DNA of 64,000 bases from Dryas octopetala (lineage: Eukaryota > Streptophyta > Magnoliopsida > Rosales > Rosaceae): the NCBI GenBank assembly GCA_963921425.1, contig OY992837.1:4437896-4501895 (forward strand), given 5' to 3'. The notes below the pieces were generated by a model. It saw only the letters and a list, made by a program, of their open reading frames with translations, was not told the DNA's origin and made no database searches. The number at the start of each line of letters is the position of its first letter. Position 1 is the stretch's first letter. Both the position numbers and the translations under genes were made by a program. Positions 1-11,483 of the stretch are shown one piece after another.

Positions 1-465
1 TAGATTTAGGCTTAAATGCTAGATTGAATTGACCCCGAGTTCTATATATTTACTTACTTAATAATGTTGTTGTTCCGGTTCTAGTACCGAATTATGATGA
101 TGATTAAAATTCTTACTGGAGGTTTAAATATGTAGTTCTTGGAGATTACTGTTTAGTTTGGGTAATTGAAGTGTGCCTAATTGGGAATTTTTGCAGGAAT
201 GTTCAGTCTGATACTTGTTGGATTATGAATTCTAGTTATAAGGGCAGATTTAAATCCAAATGTTGTTGTTTTGGATTTAAATTTGATTAGTACTCTTTTT
301 GGAGAAAGTAGGTTTGAAGCTTTCTGCCTTATATGTAATCTCGCTTAGTTCGGTTGAAGAGTGTGCCTATATCGTATACTTGAATTTTGCTTCATGGAGT
401 TTTAAGTAGTTTAATTAAAAATAGAGTCATGAGAACTGAATTTGTTTGCTAATGTCTGTTAATAG
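1..465 (+). other. Intron of the SCAR2 gene
   Basis: The first visible exon starts at 466 in phase with the third base of a codon after a TAATAG acceptor, so this AT-rich stretch is intron. No additional exon is needed between the known SCAR2 N-terminus and the FAAEIFHD segment, and none is seen. Confidence 0.8.
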
Positions 466-3400
466 GTTTGCTGCTGAAATATTTCATGACTTGCATGAAG
501 AAGTAATGGCAACAGCTACAAGAGGCCACAGTCTAATGATTCGTGTCCATCAGCTTGAAGCAGACTTTCCTACAATTGAGAAGGCACTTCTATCCCAAAC
601 TAATCATTCATCATTCTTTTCCAATGCAGGTTAGATTACTTGCTGTGCAATTGTTTCTTTATGACTTGCTATGCACCTTTCTAACGGATAAATAACAATT
701 GATCAGATCTTTGTGTCAGTTATTTGTATCAAGACGCATCTTACTCCTATAAAAGCCTGATGCATTCATAACAGACACTTTTCTTTTGGTCATAACTAAG
801 TGCATATTTCATTGCAGGTGTTGACTGGCGTCCTAATCTGCGTTCTGAACAGAATTTGATCACCCGTGGAGACATGCCTCGCTTTGTAATGGATTCTTAT
901 GAAGAATGTCGTGGTCCTCCACGGTTATTCCTTCTGGACAAGTATGGTTACCTAATTTGTGTTCACTTATACTATTTTGACCTAAATACTAAAAGAGAAT
1001 TGATTTTTAGAAACTTGGAAAATGCATTATGTTTATCTGATTTCTAACAGGTTTGATGTTGCCGGGGCTGGGGCATGTTTAAAGCGTTACACTGATCCGT
1101 CATTCTTTAAAGATGAATCAGCCTCCTCTGGAATAGCAACGATTGAGATGCAGAGAGAAAAGAAAATCCGTAAAGTGAAGGTATGCCATGGAATGATCAT
1201 TGCCACATAAGCAACTAATTCTTTGCCACCACTACAACTATAGGAGATTTTTTTGTTTTTGTAGGCATACATATGATTATACACATCATGCTTGATATTT
1301 ATGCCTATAGGAATTGGTTATAGAGTGGAGTTATTGCTACCCACCAAAATACTCACCCACCACCTTTAAAAGTTAATTACTGTTTTACCCTCTTATATCA
1401 GTGCCACTCTGGGAGGGGCATAGTGTCCTCCTGGGAGGGGCGTTGCCCACATGGAACCAAGGGACTGCTTCCCATGGCTGCAAAGCCAATTTTTGGGCGC
1501 CCATGGTGAAGGCCATAACCGCACTGTCTTCAGTTAGTAACAAAAAAATTAGGGTTAGTGATATTTTGAGAATATCTAGTTTAGTAAAGTGATTTATTTT
1601 ATATTTTTGTGGGGATGGGAAAAGTAGGTTGGTGTGGTGAAAAGATTGGGGATGGCAATAGCGTCACTCGTCATAAATTCATTCAATTATTGATATTGTT
1701 TAGCATAAACTAGATATGGCTCCATAGTCTTGTGTTGTCTAGCTCCTTACGGACAAGATCTTACTTAAATAGATGCGCATTTGGAAACCAGGGATTGTTA
1801 CTTCTTGGACTTAGAAGCCTGCAAATTGGGTTCTCCTTTTGCTGTTGGCAAGTCACCACTGTTCTATAAGACTTGTGTCATTCTAATTGTTTTATTTTTA
1901 TGTGTAGCAGAAGAAAGGGTCGCGCTGGAGGAACGGAGAAACTCCTGATGTTTCACTGACATCACATGCCAAGTGAGACCTCTTATTTCATATCACTGCA
2001 TTATTCTCATTCACGTGATTGTTAAATGTGCATATTTTAGGGATAGATGATTGAGTGCCAAATCATTATTTTTCAAATTATGCAGACTGCATGAGTTGTT
2101 TCTGGAGGAGCGTGTTGCGAATGGTTACAGTGACTCCGCACGTCTTGTGAAATTAAAGAAAAGACATTTGAATGCATCTGCAGTGGACTCAAAAACTGGC
2201 AAAAGTTACATGGAGAAATTTCTGGAGACTCCTTCGCCAGAGCGTAAACTGGTTTGTGAAACTTCCGTCACTCCACCGCCCTTGAAATCGACCTCGGATA
2301 ATACTAGTGAGTCAGGGCTTAGAATGCTTGACATCAGTATTGTGAGTCCTGCAGAGAAGTCCCCAGAAAGGAGAAGTTCTAGTTCTTCACCTAATGCCCA
2401 AGAAGTCATATTAAAGCCATCCGTGGATGGTTTTAATGGTGGGGTTTTTGACGGAGAAATTGCGAAGGTGTCTGAACTAGACTCTGATGGAGAGACAGAT
2501 AAAAGTTATTCCAACCTTTCAATGGTGGCAATTGAGAAGCAATTAGCAGTTGATGGAGAAGACAAAAATGAAGGCAGCTTAGAGGGCTACAATTCTGATG
2601 ATGTGACCAGTGAGGTAGATAATTATGTGGATGCTCTTCCTACCATGGAATCAGAAATGGAAACTGACAATGAGTATAGACCTAAGAACAATCTACCCTT
2701 CCTGAATGTTGGAAAATACGGGACAGACTCTGATCCAAGTGAGGAGGAACATATGGAGCTTCAAGCGCAATTTTTGGATTCTCAATCAATTGGAGACTCC
2801 TCTACATCAGATGACATGAATAATTCATACAAAAAAGATGGAGCTAGTTTTTCACACTCAGATACTCTAAGCAATTTCGTTGAGAATACACCCTCAGACT
2901 GTAATGGAGCAGCTAAAGAATTCCCTTCCACTGAAACTTGTGGAGCTGAGATTTTTGGCGTGCCATCCAACCAGCCCTCTGTTATTGTGGAGTCTCTAGA
3001 AGCCACATCTAATGAGCATGTGGTGTCCCATGATAAATGCATTGAGGAAGAGATAATTCCTGTTAGTGGAGATACATCTTGTAGTACGTTTGTTAGGGAA
3101 ATGAGTCCTACACATTCAAACTCTGGAGCAAGCTCACATGAGGTTTCATTGGTGGGACCTGTATTAGATGAAACACCCTGTGGCAAAATTAAAGTTGGTT
3201 CTGAATCATCCGACATCAACGAAAATGGGGCAAACGTGGATGATTCTATGGCTGATGTCCCTGATGATTCCTACCAGACTAAGGATGAATTCACAAATAC
3301 TTCTGCAATCCATCCTGTTGATGAATTAGATGTTCAAGAGTTAGGTGTCATTTCTGATGCTTTGGCGCATTTGTCAAATGTTTCAGAGCTGGCTTCTGAA

Positions 3401-6348
3401 GATCAAAGTGGCAATAATTCTGTGAATGAAGTGTTTCAGGCACAATGTGCTGATGAAGATTCTATGGAAAGCTTGGCCAGCAGAAAGATTGATTCACCAC
3501 GTTTAAGTATTTCACCCACAGAAGAGCAGCTCTTTCCCTCAGCATTGCCAGAAGTACAAACATATTCAGGTGATACATCACTGCCTTATTATTCAGATGT
3601 TGCAAATCCTGATACAATGGTTTCCAAACCAGATGATCCTGTTGCACCGGCTGCAGTCAACTCTGAAGTTATACCTTTGGTAGTGGATACTGCATGGAGC
3701 CATTGCTCAGAAGAGTTATATCCGGTAGTGGATGCTCCACAGACACGTGGCCTCATAGAGATGCAGGATGCTCCACAGACACATGGCCTAATGGAGCAGG
3801 AATTCTCTGATTTAAATGAGGATGTTCCACAACTTGAATCCATTTCAGCAGAAGTGGGTATTCCACATTATGAAGAGAAATTCAGTGTCGAAGAGATATC
3901 TAGGACCGTGGATGATGAGGAGATAGGCCTTTTCACCAGTGATGTTGATGCGGAGGGAGGAGATGCTGTTTCTGTGGAACTTCCATCTTATTGTCCAACT
4001 TATCCAGGCCATGAGGATCATGTCAATTCAGATGTAGCTGAAACAGTTCATGTAGAAAGCGTGTCCGTATCCTTTGCTGCTGTTGCCAAAACCGATGATG
4101 ATGTCAATGATGTTTCTCCATATACAATTCCCTCTCCATCAAGGAATTTTGAAAATTTGCATGAATCTCTTTCTGATGTCAGGGAATTGAATCAGAAAGA
4201 ACCTGAATTGGATGATGTAGTTTCTCCAGAATGTGTCACAGACTCAGAAACGCAAAAGGAAGTTAGTAAATTAGAAGTTGTTTCTCCAGATTCAGAATCA
4301 AACCCAAACAATTCAGTTACTTATGACCATTCCCGTTCAGAAGTATCTGATGATGGTCATGACTTCTCTCTGGATGAACAGACTGAAAAAAGTTTGGCTG
4401 TCTGTGATGTCACCACAGCCTCAACATCTTTGATACTGAGCAATCATGAGTCAGAATCACAATCTCTGGATCAGAGTCATATGGAAGATATTGCGTCTTC
4501 ATCTACCTGTTACCTCCCAGAGCCTGAAACTAGTTTGGAAAATTTATTGGAGTTGCAAGCTGATCAAGTTGATACAGAAAATTTGCAAAGAGATGGAGCA
4601 AGTGATCAGCCTGAACCTACCTTAGAGTGGCCACTGGAGTTTAAATCTGATCAACTTGATGCAGAATGTTCGCAAGAAGATCAAGCTAGTGTTAACTCAT
4701 CAAATCTTCTATCTGCACAGATAGGGTCCGCAAATCACATGGATAAGGAAACATCCCAACAGTTACCATCTACAGAGCACATTAATCAGGAAATATGCTT
4801 GGATACTTCCTCAGGATCTTGTCCCGAAAACCTTCGAAGCCAACCTTCAACATCAGAGTTCTTACCAGAATCAGAAGGACAGGAACTTGATGTTATGAAG
4901 CAAACCATGGAACCATTAGAGTCTATCCATCCTAGCTTCGTCTTGCTCCCTGAAGCAGCTGTTGTCAATCTGGAGGACATGCCACCATTGCCACCTCTAC
5001 CACCTATGCAATGGAGGATGGGAAAGATTCAGCATGCTTCCCTAGCCTCACTGGGAGAATTTGTTGGAGTTGGTCAGGATGGATTCCTTCCAATAGGACC
5101 AATACAGCCATCGAAAGCTGATGAGAAAGGTCAATTTGATGTCCCAGCACCTCAAGGAGGCATATTGCAGCCTCAGAACCCATTTTTGCCTCTCCCATCT
5201 GTTGAAGATGCAAAGCCCGAACATGTTTCTGAACCTTTTGTGGGCTATGTGGTGCAGCCTGCTTCATTTTCATTGCAATTACCAACCATGGTCAATGATG
5301 CAAATTATCAATACAGTTGCCCTGATTTAGGGGGAATGCAATTCTCAAACCCCTTCTTATCATTATCTGAGGTATCTGATGACAGATCTGGACATAATGA
5401 CCTTGCTTTAGAGCGAGAAAACGTTCAGTCTAGTTCAAAGCCATTCTCAGTACCAGGCAATGAATGTTCAACTTCTAACCAAGACCCTGTATTTTCTCAT
5501 GGAGCAATTATCCAGCCTGTGCAGCAGTTAACCCCAGAAATAGGTTTAGAGCCTAAGGAACTTAAACATTCATTGGAAAATTCAGAATTGGAACAAGGAA
5601 AACCTCTCGCCACATCTGTGACAGCGCCAACTATGGTAGATGAGCAGCCTCAGCATAGTTTGCCAACATTAGAGGGAGAAATAGCATGGTTGTCAAATAC
5701 CTCTGCTGTAATGGCAGACTCAGATGTTGGAAGGTCTAATGGAAATCCTGTGAGTAAGCTCCCTCGTCCTAGAAATCCCCTCATTGATGCTGTTGCTGCT
5801 CATGGCCAAAGCAAGGTAAATGATAACCATCTTGTGGTGTCTGTCTTTTGGGAGATGCTCTTTTTGAGATTTATGCTTTACAAATACCTTTTTGTCGACA
5901 TTTTGCAGTTGAGAAAGGTAACTGAACGAGCTCGGCCTCAGATTGAACCAAAGGTGGATGAAAGAGATTCATTGCTGGAACAGATAAGAGCTAAGGTTAG
6001 AGCTGTCTATTTTTGTTGTTTCTGTTGCTTCTCTATCATTTACCTTTTTCCCTTTTGGGTTCTCCCTATTTTCAAGTATGAATTTGACTGAACCTTTTTG
6101 TTGCCTTAGTCCTTCAACTTGAAGCCTGCAACGGTGACAAGACCCAGCATTCAGGGTCCGAAAACTAACTTGAAGGTTGCTGCTATCTTAGCAAAAGCAA
6201 CTGCAATTCGCCAGGTCGGTCTCTCTCTCTCTCTCTCTCACTCAATATTTCCCAGTCACTTAATATGTTTAACACGATGAGAATTTTGATACAGGCATTG
6301 GCAGGAAGTGATGAAGATGATGATGAGGATAGTTGGAGCGATTCTTAA
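466..6348 (+). CDS. SCAR2: SCAR2/WAVE-type actin regulator, 5' end off the window
   Basis: Subunit of the plant SCAR/WAVE complex, which activates ARP2/3 to nucleate branched actin during cell-shape growth (family knowledge). Exons read as 466-629, 818-941, 1051-1180, 1911-1972, 2086-5815, 5909-5995, 6110-6214 and 6295-6348; all phases agree and give about 1484 residues here. Exons 466-1972 encode most of the SCAR homology domain ([20 protein letters not shown], then a VDWRPNLR segment). The 3.7 kb exon is a long acidic, Ser-rich, low-complexity linker with a proline patch ([15 protein letters not shown]). The last four exons give the VCA end: a WH2 helix with [12 protein letters not shown], a basic connector with QIRAK and LRKVTERA, and an acidic tail ending DEDSWSDS. 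The first exon lies upstream; bases 1-465 are intron. The family's N-terminal start is therefore missing. Long for the family, mainly in the linker. Confidence 0.95.
1321..1670. mobile_element. MITE-like insertion in a SCAR2 intron
   Basis: The ends are imperfect inverted repeats: the left end (1321-1365, GAGTGGAGTTATTGCTACCC) pairs with the right end (1628-1668, reverse complement GAGTGACGCTATTGCCATCC). The interior is more GC-rich than the surrounding intron and has no transposase. It lies wholly inside the long intron 1181-1910 and does not disturb the splice sites. No clean target duplication was found, so the superfamily is open. Confidence 0.55.
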
Positions 6349-7413
6349 AGGAAGTTATTCCACTACAGCTTCTCATCACTGCAGTTATTGCCTTGAACTG
6401 GGTGGTGGGTGCTATTCTCTTACAGAAAACTGGAAATTTCTGTAGTTTGGTGTATTCTTTTCCTCTTTACCTCAAGATTCATGTATTATATGCCCCCCTT
6501 TCTGTCTTCCCCCTCTCCTCCCCAAAAATCTATTTGTTGTAATGTCGCTTGGCTTCAGTTCTATCCACGGAAGTCTGGTGTGAGGCAAATTGCTTTATAC
6601 AAAAATGACAGCTTTGGCTCAGCTTGCAAGCGCAGTTCCCAATCAACTTCCACACACAAGCATTTTAAGATCTTAGCAGGTGTAAATTGTTGGCGTGCTA
6701 TAAATGTAGCATGTAGTATACTGGTGATGAAATTTTGTAATCTTGTATGTAATAGTTCTTTTAATGCATATATGTATCCATATTTTATACTGTGTTCTCT
6801 GGTAACAGATTCTCTGGCTCATATTTTAGTGGCCATTGTTTTTGTGTTCATATAGTTATGTTGATGTTGGAATTTTCAAGAGTACAAATTGTATTCTTCT
6901 ATTTATCGATTTTCAAAATTTCAATAGCTGTATATTTTCCTCATAGTAGTTGCCGAATGGAAAGAGAATAAATCGGTCTTTTACCTAACTTAGGTTACAG
7001 TAGAACTGTAGAAGTGAATGAATCTTTAACCTATTATAATTTAAACTCATTTTCTTTTCCTACTTGAGTTAATCTAATTTTCTTAGCCTATTATTTTTTA
7101 ACTAATTTCTCACATTCTCTCACCATTTTAGTTAAATTTCAATTCTACCATGTTGTTCCATGGAGCTAAGGTCCAAAATATGGAAGAAACAGTCAGCACT
7201 ACCAGTTTCATCATTATTACATTTACAAAGACGAAAATAATGGAAAAGGAAATTGGGAGAATTGTAGCAAAATAAAAGGCTAAAGTTAGAAAAATGAATT
7301 AACATTTCGGAATTATTATAACGGTATTAACTATCTACGCTACCTACCGTCTACAGAGCATATATTAGACGACCGTTGGCATCAGAATTTGCTCAACATT
7401 TGAAAACCAGGTC
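6349..7413. other. SCAR2 3' UTR and intergenic spacer before the PPR gene
   Basis: The first 450-500 bases are a plausible 3' UTR of SCAR2. The remainder is AT-rich and carries no convincing reading frame; the two open frames here (up to 148 codons) are low-complexity and run through UTR. No repeat of note. Confidence 0.5.
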
Positions 7414-9486
7414 ATGCGCCTCTTGACCAACAGAGTAGTCTCCTCTGCTTTTTTAAAAAAGTCCCTGGAGACCAAGCAGTGCCTTCTTCAAGGCTTCAAC
7501 TCCTTCAAGCAGCTCAAGCATGCCCACGCTCGGCTTCTCCGTCTCGGCCTCGACCAAGACAGTTATCTTCTCAACATGGTCTTGCGCTCCGGCTTGGATT
7601 TCGGCCACACCAACTATGCTCGCCTCGTCTTCCATCAAAACTCCGAACCCAATATCTTTCTCTGGAACACCATGATCCGGGGATTGGTCTCCAACGATTG
7701 CTTTGACGATGCTATCCAATTCTACTGTTCAATGCGGACAGAGGGGTTCTTACCCAACAGCTACACTTTCCCTTTTGTTTTGAAAGCGTGTGCAAGGCGT
7801 TCGGACTTTCAATTGGGGTTGAACATTCATTCCCTTGTAGTGAAAACGGGTTTCGACTATGATGTTTATGTTCAGACCAGTTTGCTCTGCTTGTATGCTA
7901 AGTGCGGCTATTTGGAACATGCCCATAAGGTTTTTGATGATATGCCGGAGAAAAATGTTGCTTCTTGGACTGCCATCATTTGTGGGTACATTGGAGTTGG
8001 CCGGTATAGAGAAGCTATTGATACGTTTAGTGGGTTGTTGGAAATGGGTTTGAGGCCTGATAGTTTTAGCCTTGTTCGGACACTATCCGCATGTAGTCAG
8101 TTGGGGGATTTAAGTAGTGGGGAGTGGATAGATGGGTACATAACGGAGATTGGCATGGGAAAGAATGTCTTTGTGGCTACCGCTTTAGTTGATTTGTATG
8201 CCAAGTGTGGAAACATGGAGAAAGCACGCGGTGTATTTGATGGAATGCATGAGAAGGATATAGTTTCTTGGAGTAGCATGATTCAGGGATATGCTTCGAA
8301 TGGGCTTCCGCAAGAAGCCATAGACCTCTTCTTTCAAATGCAGAAAGAAAATTTGAAACCTGATTGCTATGCCATGGTTGGGGCGCTTTCTGCTTGTGCA
8401 AGATTAGGAGCACTAGAACTAGGGGACTGGGCTAACAATTTGATAGATAGAAATGAATTTTTCAATAACCCTGTTCTTGGCACAGCTCTGATTGACATGT
8501 ACGCCAAATGTGGGAGCATGGTCCAAGCGTGGGAAGTCTTTAAAGGGATGAGGAAAAAAGACCATGTGGTTTGGAATGTAGCAATGTCTGGGCTTGCTAT
8601 GAATGGACATGTCAAAGCTGTGTTCGGACTATTTGGACAAGTGGAGAAATATGGAATCCGACCTGATGGGAACACTTTCATGGGCCTGCTTTGTGGGTGT
8701 TCTCATGCTGGTCTAGTTGATGAGGGTCGTAGGTATTTCAATAGCATGACTAGTGTCTTTTCCTTGACTCCTACAATTGAGCATTATGGATGTATGGTGG
8801 ATCTTCTTGGCCGTGCAGGTTTGTTGGATGAAGCTTATCAGCTAATCAAAAGTATGCCAATGAAGGCAAACTCCGTTGTTTGGGGAGCATTGTTGGGTGG
8901 ATGTAGGCTGCATTGGAATACCCAATTGGCTGAACACGCGCTGAAACAACTGATTGAGCTGGAACCACGGAACTCAGCACACTATGTTCTCCTGTCAAAT
9001 ATTTACTCTGCAAGTCATAAATGGGATGAGGCAGCAAATATTAGATCAAGAATAAACGAGCAAGGGCTCCAGAAAATCCCTGGTTGCAGTTGGATCGAAG
9101 TAAACGGGGTTGTTCATGAATTCCGTGTTGGAGACAAGTCCCATGACTTGTCAGAGAAGATATATGCAAAGCTTGACGAGTTAGCTAAGGAACTGAAAGC
9201 AGCAGGTTATGTTCCAACCACAGATTTTGTGCTGTTTGACATAGAAGAGGAGGAGAAGGAGCATTTCCTTGGCTGGCACAGTGAGAAGCTCGCTGTTGCA
9301 TTAGGCCTTATCAGCACTGCTCCAGAAGATACTATTCGTGTTGTAAAGAACCTTCGTGTATGCGGCGACTGTCATGAGGCAATAAAGCTCATCTCAAAGA
9401 TTACAGGGAGAGAGATAATTGTTCGGGATAATAACCGGTTTCATTCTTTCATTGATGGTTCATGTTCATGTAAAGATTATTGGTAA
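7414..9486 (+). CDS. DYW-type pentatricopeptide repeat protein (At3g08820-like)
   Basis: Intronless 690-residue PLS-class PPR protein. Such proteins bind organellar RNA sequence-specifically, and the DYW domain is the cytidine deaminase of C-to-U editing (family knowledge). About a dozen P, L and S repeats run from residue 50 to 480, with repeated LVDLYAKCG / LIDMYAKCG blocks. An E region with IPGCSWIEVNGVVHEF follows, then a complete DYW domain: HSEKLA at residue 622 and CGDCHEA at 650 supply the HxE and CxxC zinc/catalytic residues, and the chain ends CSCKDYW. The basic, Ser-rich N-terminus (MRLLTNRVVSSAFLKKS) fits an organelle presequence. From memory it matches Arabidopsis At3g08820 over its full length. 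The start is the first ATG in frame after an AT-rich leader. The target RNA cannot be read from the sequence. Confidence 0.93.
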   Translation: MRLLTNRVVSSAFLKKSLETKQCLLQGFNSFKQLKHAHARLLRLGLDQDSYLLNMVLRSGLDFGHTNYARLVFHQNSEPNIFLWNTMIRGLVSNDCFDDAIQFYCSMRTEGFLPNSYTFPFVLKACARRSDFQLGLNIHSLVVKTGFDYDVYVQTSLLCLYAKCGYLEHAHKVFDDMPEKNVASWTAIICGYIGVGRYREAIDTFSGLLEMGLRPDSFSLVRTLSACSQLGDLSSGEWIDGYITEIGMGKNVFVATALVDLYAKCGNMEKARGVFDGMHEKDIVSWSSMIQGYASNGLPQEAIDLFFQMQKENLKPDCYAMVGALSACARLGALELGDWANNLIDRNEFFNNPVLGTALIDMYAKCGSMVQAWEVFKGMRKKDHVVWNVAMSGLAMNGHVKAVFGLFGQVEKYGIRPDGNTFMGLLCGCSHAGLVDEGRRYFNSMTSVFSLTPTIEHYGCMVDLLGRAGLLDEAYQLIKSMPMKANSVVWGALLGGCRLHWNTQLAEHALKQLIELEPRNSAHYVLLSNIYSASHKWDEAANIRSRINEQGLQKIPGCSWIEVNGVVHEFRVGDKSHDLSEKIYAKLDELAKELKAAGYVPTTDFVLFDIEEEEKEHFLGWHSEKLAVALGLISTAPEDTIRVVKNLRVCGDCHEAIKLISKITGREIIVRDNNRFHSFIDGSCSCKDYW

Positions 9487-10566
9487 AATTTGAAATACAA
9501 TAATGCTAGTTGTCCCACTTTTTTTTTCCCACATTTGTATCCCACTTGATGTGTCATTACTTTACTGGAAGAGTATTTCATTTTTCTTTTTTAAGTTTTA
9601 TTTTTTAATTTTTAGTGTCCAATGTATGAATGCCATGTAAGATGGTATTAAATTGTGGTATAAAAATGTGTTAAGTGTAGCATTACTGTTTGAAATAATA
9701 CAATTGTTGAAGCCAACTGCCAACCCCTTGACTACCCCAGTTTTAGGAGGTTCAATTTCTCACTCACGTTACTTATATACGAAAACAACTTGCAATGAGT
9801 GTATGCATATCTTGTATTTATCTCTTTTATCACATAATAGATGCACATAAAGAAAGGGCTAAAGTAGGTGGTGCCAATAATCCCAAAGATGATTTAACAA
9901 AGTAAAAATGAATCCTTATCTAGTAATCAAGTGCTGTCCTGATACAATTATTAAATGGAGGTCAAAACCCCAATATGCATACTTCTGTGTTCCATTGCTA
10001 AACTATATATTTCAATGTCAATCATCATTCATCACACAGACAAACACGTCATGGAATGAGTAAGGTTCATGAAAATTGGTAGCTGAGGCCCACATTTCAA
10101 TTTCATTGGTGAAAAAGGAGTCTCTCAAATAAGGCCCCCAAAAAAAAAAAAAAAAACGCCAAAAACAGCAACAGCCACTCACAGTTCTACAGAGGAAAGT
10201 GTTTGGAAATTGGAACCAGACCAAAAGAAAAAGGAAAGTCTTTGGAAATTGGAACCAAGGCTACAAATACAAGAGGCAAGTTCCGCCAAAAGCGACGTCG
10301 TTCTGTCCCAGGCAGGCGGCGATATAATCGGACGTCATTTTCTCTTTCATTTCGTACCTTAACTCGCACGTTCACGCAGTCACGCCTCACTCTGAAAGCT
10401 GTCTTGCAAACTGTTTTCCAGCAACCAAACAAACGAACATGCCCAACAGATAGTATTCACTTTAACCTAAAAAAAAGGTAAGCACTAAGCAGATTCAAAA
10501 CCCCAAAACTAACTTTTCCAATCTTTATTTACAAGTTTATGTTTGCAATTTTTATTTTTATTTTTT
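9487..10566. other. Spacer between the PPR and Sel1 genes
   Basis: AT-rich 3' flank of the PPR gene to about 10000, a poly-A run at 10139-10156, then GC-richer DNA from 10250 that is probably the promoter and leader of the Sel1 gene. A 23-base stretch (GTTTGGAAATTGGAACCA type) is repeated at 10200 and 10240. No gene seen. Confidence 0.4.
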
Positions 10567-11483
10567 ATGGGAAAGTCGCTTCCCTCCGCGGCCAGGCTGT
10601 ACCAACTCGCCAAAACGACATCGCAGAGCCTCAGAACTCCGAAGCAAACGAGACCCACATCGCCGAACCCAGAAATAGGCCAAAAATCGAAGCGGCCGAG
10701 GTTGAAGAAAGAGATGGAGACTGAGAGCAGCTCAGAGAAGGAGACCAACCGCGTGCCGCTCTCGCACGTTGTATCGGATTGCGTGAAGCGGTGGTTCAAA
10801 GACTCGCTTAAAGAGGCCAAAGCTGGCGATATTAACATGCAGGTCTTGGTGGGTCAGATGTATTATAGTGGTTATGGTGTTCCCAGAGATGCCCATATGG
10901 TATGCCTGATTTAATTGTTGGGGTTGTGCTGGTTTCTTGGTGGTTTTCTGTTTTGGGTTTAGGGTTTAGGGTTTAGGCTTAAAGTTATAAGCTTTTTGTT
11001 TTCTGATCTTGTTTTGGTGTTACAATCAAAATTAGATAAAGTTGTAAGCTCTGTGTTTTGATTTTGTTATTAGCTAAAGTTGCAAGCTTTGCGTTTGATA
11101 CCATGTTCATCATACAGTTTTTATAGTTCGAAATAAGCACCAAAGGCATTAGAAGTTCAACATTGAAGTTTTAGATCCTCCCATAATTAGAGTGTTTAGT
11201 TGTGATTTTCTTTTGATTCTTATATCTTCTTGTTCTATTGGCGATTTCCGTTTTTGGGCTTATAGGGAAGAGTATGGATTACAAGAGCGTCAAGGACGCG
11301 ATCTTCAGTTTGGAAAGTTAGTGAAAAGCCACCAGGTTGACTTCTCTCTTTGCAATTTCTGTTATTGCCATTATCCTAATTATCATCACCATTATTAAAT
11401 GTGCCTCTGTTTGTTCTTCTGGACCTGTGCTAGGTTATAATGCAAGTGATTCAGATTCAGATGAATTAAAGGGTGATTCTTAG
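10567..11483 (+). CDS. Small Sel1-repeat protein (At2g38450-like)
   Basis: Three exons, 10567-10899, 11266-11335 and 11434-11483, join in phase to give a 150-residue protein. The N-terminal half is basic and Ser/Pro-rich (MGKSLPSAARLYQLAKTTSQ) and could be a transit sequence or a disordered arm. After it comes one Sel1-like helical repeat: HVVSDCVKRWFKDSLKEAK, then AGDINMQVLVGQMYYSGYGV and PRDAHMGRVWITRAS. The C-terminus is a short Ser/Asp run ending SDSDELKGDS. Sel1 repeats are protein-binding scaffolds; the function of this family is unknown to me. A Sel1-repeat gene sits between SCAR2 and IREG1 in Arabidopsis (At2g38450, from memory), supporting the call. The third exon was placed because GYNASDSDSDEL continues the frame and reaches a stop. 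Confidence 0.8.
10958..10977 (+). repeat. Telomere-type repeat (TTTAGGG) in the first intron
   Basis: Nearly three copies of the plant telomere unit TTTAGGG, 58 bases into intron 1 of the Sel1 gene. Short telo-boxes near transcription starts are known plant cis elements bound by Pur-alpha and TRB-type proteins; whether this one is active is inference. Confidence 0.6.

Noticed and set aside
2782-3219. 145-codon minus-strand frame inside SCAR2
   Set aside because: Antisense shadow of the long SCAR2 exon; the plus-strand frame is supported by family homology and splice phase.
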